In this document: positions 3,872-5,670 of the stretch, piece after piece
Layout of the letters: each line of letters begins with the position of its first letter
Numbering within the stretch: the first letter of the stretch is position 1
Assembly (NCBI GenBank): GCA_946405675.1
Contig: CAMJIC010000163.1
Location: 1-5,670 of the forward strand
Origin: an uncultured Clostridia bacterium
GTDB taxonomy: Bacteria; Bacillota; Clostridia; Lachnospirales; Lachnospiraceae
Reading direction: 5' to 3'
DNA length: 5,670 bases
Notes under the pieces: generated by a model
The model's database searches: none
What the model was told of the DNA's origin: nothing
Seen by the model: only the letters and a program-made list of their open reading frames with translations
Translations under genes and position numbers: made by a program

Positions 3872-5536
3872 TCACAACAACTCCGGCATGGGATTGACCC
3901 CGGCTTTCAGGAAGATCCCGACCAGCGCAGCTACCGTCATCGCATAGATCAGGCATGGGATGATGTTGGTGCGGATCAGCCGCCCTTCATTGCCGTTTGT
4001 CCCGGTCGTTGCGCAGACCGCGACGATATTGTGAACACAAATCATGTTGCCGATCGCGCCGCCCATTGCCTGGAGGGCTACGATCAGAACCTGGGATATG
4101 CCAAGGATCGAGGCCGTCTCAAACTGGATCGATGCGAATAAGGTATTTGAAACCGTATTGGACCCGGACATAAATGCCCCCAGCACGCCAATCAGCGGGG
4201 CTGCCAGGAAATACGCGCCGGAAAACAGCGCCGCCATCGCTCCGGACAGCGTATACAGCATGGAATCCTCTGCCCCTGTCCCTGTGTATCGATACAGGTT
4301 CACCATCGCGACGCCAAACAGCAAAGCGATCGCTGCGCCCAGGATCTGTTTTCCGGTCTTTTTCAGCGCGATGGCTGCATCCTTCGCATGCATCCCATGG
4401 AAGAACACTGTCAGAAGCGCGACCGGGATAAAGGGGAAAAGGCCGGGATTATACAGGAATTTGAAATCCCAGTTCACCCCTTCGATGCCAAGAATATCAT
4501 GCACATGCCAGATCATGGGATCCCTGTTCAGGACTGCCTTGATCCCGAATGCATCCACTCGGGTAAGCACCAGCAGGATTCCGATGACCACATACGGCAT
4601 CCATGCCTTCAGAGCGCCAAGCCTTGTATCAGCTTCTTTGCTCCTTACGCCTGCAGTCCCCCAGCTTTGGCTGCCCCATTCTTCATATCCGTCAAAGGTC
4701 CATACCCGTTTCGGAACAAAGATCCCCTTCTTCACAGCAAAGACAAGGACAGGCAGCGCACCGATGAATGCAATCATGCTGGTAAGGTCAGGCCCTGCAT
4801 AGAATCCCATCAGCAGATAGATCGCTGAAACGACCGCCCCTGTAAACAGGCAAAATGGAAGCACTTCCCATGCATCCCGGAAGCTGTGCCTTTTTCCGAA
4901 CACCTTGCACAGAACCATGACTCCGATGAAGACAATCAGCGTCCCCCCGATGCAATGAGGAATCACCACCCATTTTGTCAGCACCCTTGTAAACTGATCC
5001 GGATCTCCGCCCCTGGCAATGACAGCGTCCCGCACCGTAGCAGAGGCTGTCAGAAGCGGGACGCCGACCGGCCCCGGCTCGACCGGCCATGAATTATAGA
5101 TCAGGCACACCGTCGCCGCGGCAAGAGGGGGAAATCCCAGCCCGATCAGAATCGGCGCCGCCAGCGCCGCCGGTGTCCCGAAGCCTGCCGTTCCCTCAAT
5201 AAAGCCGGCAAACACGAACCCGACCAGCACACACTGCAGCCTGGCATCCAGTGTAATATGGGAAAACATCCGGTTGATCGCGGCCATGGCGCCGGACTGG
5301 CGAAGCACATTCATCAGAAAGATTGCGCCGAAAATGATCATCAGGATCTCTGACGCACTCAGGAAGCCAAGCAGCGTCTGGGATGAAATCTTCCTGATAT
5401 CCATCTTCCAGACAGATGCCGCCAGGATCGCGGCAAACAGCCAGGAAAGGGGCATCGCCCTTTTTGCCGGCCAGGAGAAAACAGTCATCAGGATCACACA
5501 CAGCAGGATCGGACCTGCAGCCGCAAGTGTTATCAT
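3872..5536 (-). CDS. lctP: L-lactate permease (LctP/LldP family, TC 2.A.14)
   Basis: A 554-residue inner-membrane transporter, matching the usual length of about 550. Many hydrophobic segments span the protein, beginning at residues 2-20. Family signatures are GFIEGTAGFGTPAALAAPIL (111-130) with the following LIGLGFPPLAAATVCLIYNS, and near the C-terminus LIGVLGAFMSGSNTVSNTLF (448-467) then ALQAMGGAIGNMICVHNIVA (487-506). The family takes up L-lactate, and in some members D-lactate or glycolate, by proton symport. The segment PVEPGPVGVP (151-160) differs from the PVAFGAxG pattern I recall for E. coli LldP, so the substrate is not certain. The ATG at 5536 follows GAAAGGGTGAG at suitable spacing. 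No lactate dehydrogenase or lutABC genes are in view; it appears to be a single-gene unit. Regulation may involve the repeat in its leader. Confidence 0.92.
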   Translation of the reverse strand: MITLAAAGPILLCVILMTVFSWPAKRAMPLSWLFAAILAASVWKMDIRKISSQTLLGFLSASEILMIIFGAIFLMNVLRQSGAMAAINRMFSHITLDARLQCVLVGFVFAGFIEGTAGFGTPAALAAPILIGLGFPPLAAATVCLIYNSWPVEPGPVGVPLLTASATVRDAVIARGGDPDQFTRVLTKWVVIPHCIGGTLIVFIGVMVLCKVFGKRHSFRDAWEVLPFCLFTGAVVSAIYLLMGFYAGPDLTSMIAFIGALPVLVFAVKKGIFVPKRVWTFDGYEEWGSQSWGTAGVRSKEADTRLGALKAWMPYVVIGILLVLTRVDAFGIKAVLNRDPMIWHVHDILGIEGVNWDFKFLYNPGLFPFIPVALLTVFFHGMHAKDAAIALKKTGKQILGAAIALLFGVAMVNLYRYTGTGAEDSMLYTLSGAMAALFSGAYFLAAPLIGVLGAFMSGSNTVSNTLFASIQFETASILGISQVLIVALQAMGGAIGNMICVHNIVAVCATTGTNGNEGRLIRTNIIPCLIYAMTVAALVGIFLKAGVNPMPELL

Positions 5537-5603
5537 CGCTACTCACCCTTTCATAAAACAATATGAAGTGACCTCACATCTGCAACAGCTTTCGTAACTT
5601 TTT

Positions 5604-5670
5604 ATGGCAGCCACAGCATAAGGATCTGTTACAGAATAACTTGTACATCTGACTTGTCCAAACGCTCATC
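5604..5670 (-). repeat. right copy of the long inverted repeat, in the permease leader
   Basis: Bases 5619-5670 are the exact reverse complement of 2402-2453, and 5604-5612 matches 2458-2466. The identity reaches the last base of the window, so the repeat may continue. The copy reads leftwards towards the permease, ending about 70 bases before its start codon. Confidence 0.9.
5633..5660 (-). promoter_or_regulatory. lctP: probable permease promoter inside the repeat
   Basis: On the minus strand TGGACA (5655-5660, 5 of 6) and TATTCT (5633-5638, 4 of 6) are 16 bases apart, placing the start near 5626 and giving a leader of about 90 bases. No better pair is visible between this and the ATG at 5536. 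The leader also contains a small GTGA-CC-TCAC palindrome at 5568-5577. Confidence 0.45.

Noticed and set aside
4044..4802. 252-codon plus-strand open frame opposite the permease
   Set aside because: It is antisense to a clear, full-length membrane protein. The low-complexity Ser/Pro/Arg composition is typical of a shadow frame.
5568..5577. GTGA-CC-TCAC palindrome as a GntR/LldR-type operator for the permease
   Set aside because: Four-base arms are too short to be meaningful, and the sequence does not match the LldR or FadR consensus closely.

Overview
The window looks like a chromosomal segment of a gut-type Clostridia bacterium, most likely Lachnospiraceae. The grounds are about 50% GC, strong AAGGAGG-type ribosome sites, cupin-type AraC regulators and a secreted barnase-family RNase paired with barstar. 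The genus cannot be fixed from the sequence. Every convincing gene is on the minus strand, so transcription runs from high to low coordinates.

Layout in the direction of transcription: (1) 5670-5537 is the leader and probable promoter of a lactate permease. (2) 5536-3872 encodes an LctP/LldP-family permease. (3) 3849-3788 holds three segments that can form two mutually exclusive strong hairpins. (4) 3773-3560 is a 214-bp, very palindromic non-coding element with 18-bp terminal inverted repeats beginning GTAAC, flanked by a perfect 8-bp direct repeat TGTTATAT. I read it as a MITE-like mobile element that landed just upstream of the next promoter. (5) 3546-2495 carries a promoter, a secreted barnase-family ribonuclease and its overlapping barstar inhibitor gene. 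(6) 2494-2300 is a gene-free stretch holding an inverted copy of the permease leader repeat. (7) 2299-1367 and 1254-343 are two AraC-family regulators in tandem, with a perfect 9-bp palindrome in the gap and a clear intrinsic terminator at 257-229. (8) 38-1 is the first 12 codons of a further gene with a signal-peptide-like start, perhaps a transporter binding protein.

Functionally, the nuclease and inhibitor form a self-contained pair: the RNase is exported and the inhibitor stays in the cytoplasm. The active-site residues of barnase are visible except for the Arg59 equivalent, which is Tyr. The matching inhibitor surface is altered as well. The regulator at 343-1254 probably controls the downstream gene starting at 38. 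The regulator at 1367-2299 may control the permease, because 52 bp identical to the permease promoter region lie in inverted orientation upstream of it.

The most notable points are the MITE-like element, the 52-bp inverted repeat that brackets the barnase-barstar-permease block and could allow inversion, the orphan promoter plus Shine-Dalgarno site pointing into the 3' end of barstar, and the co-varied toxin/inhibitor interface. I found no rRNA, tRNA, CRISPR array or transposase gene.
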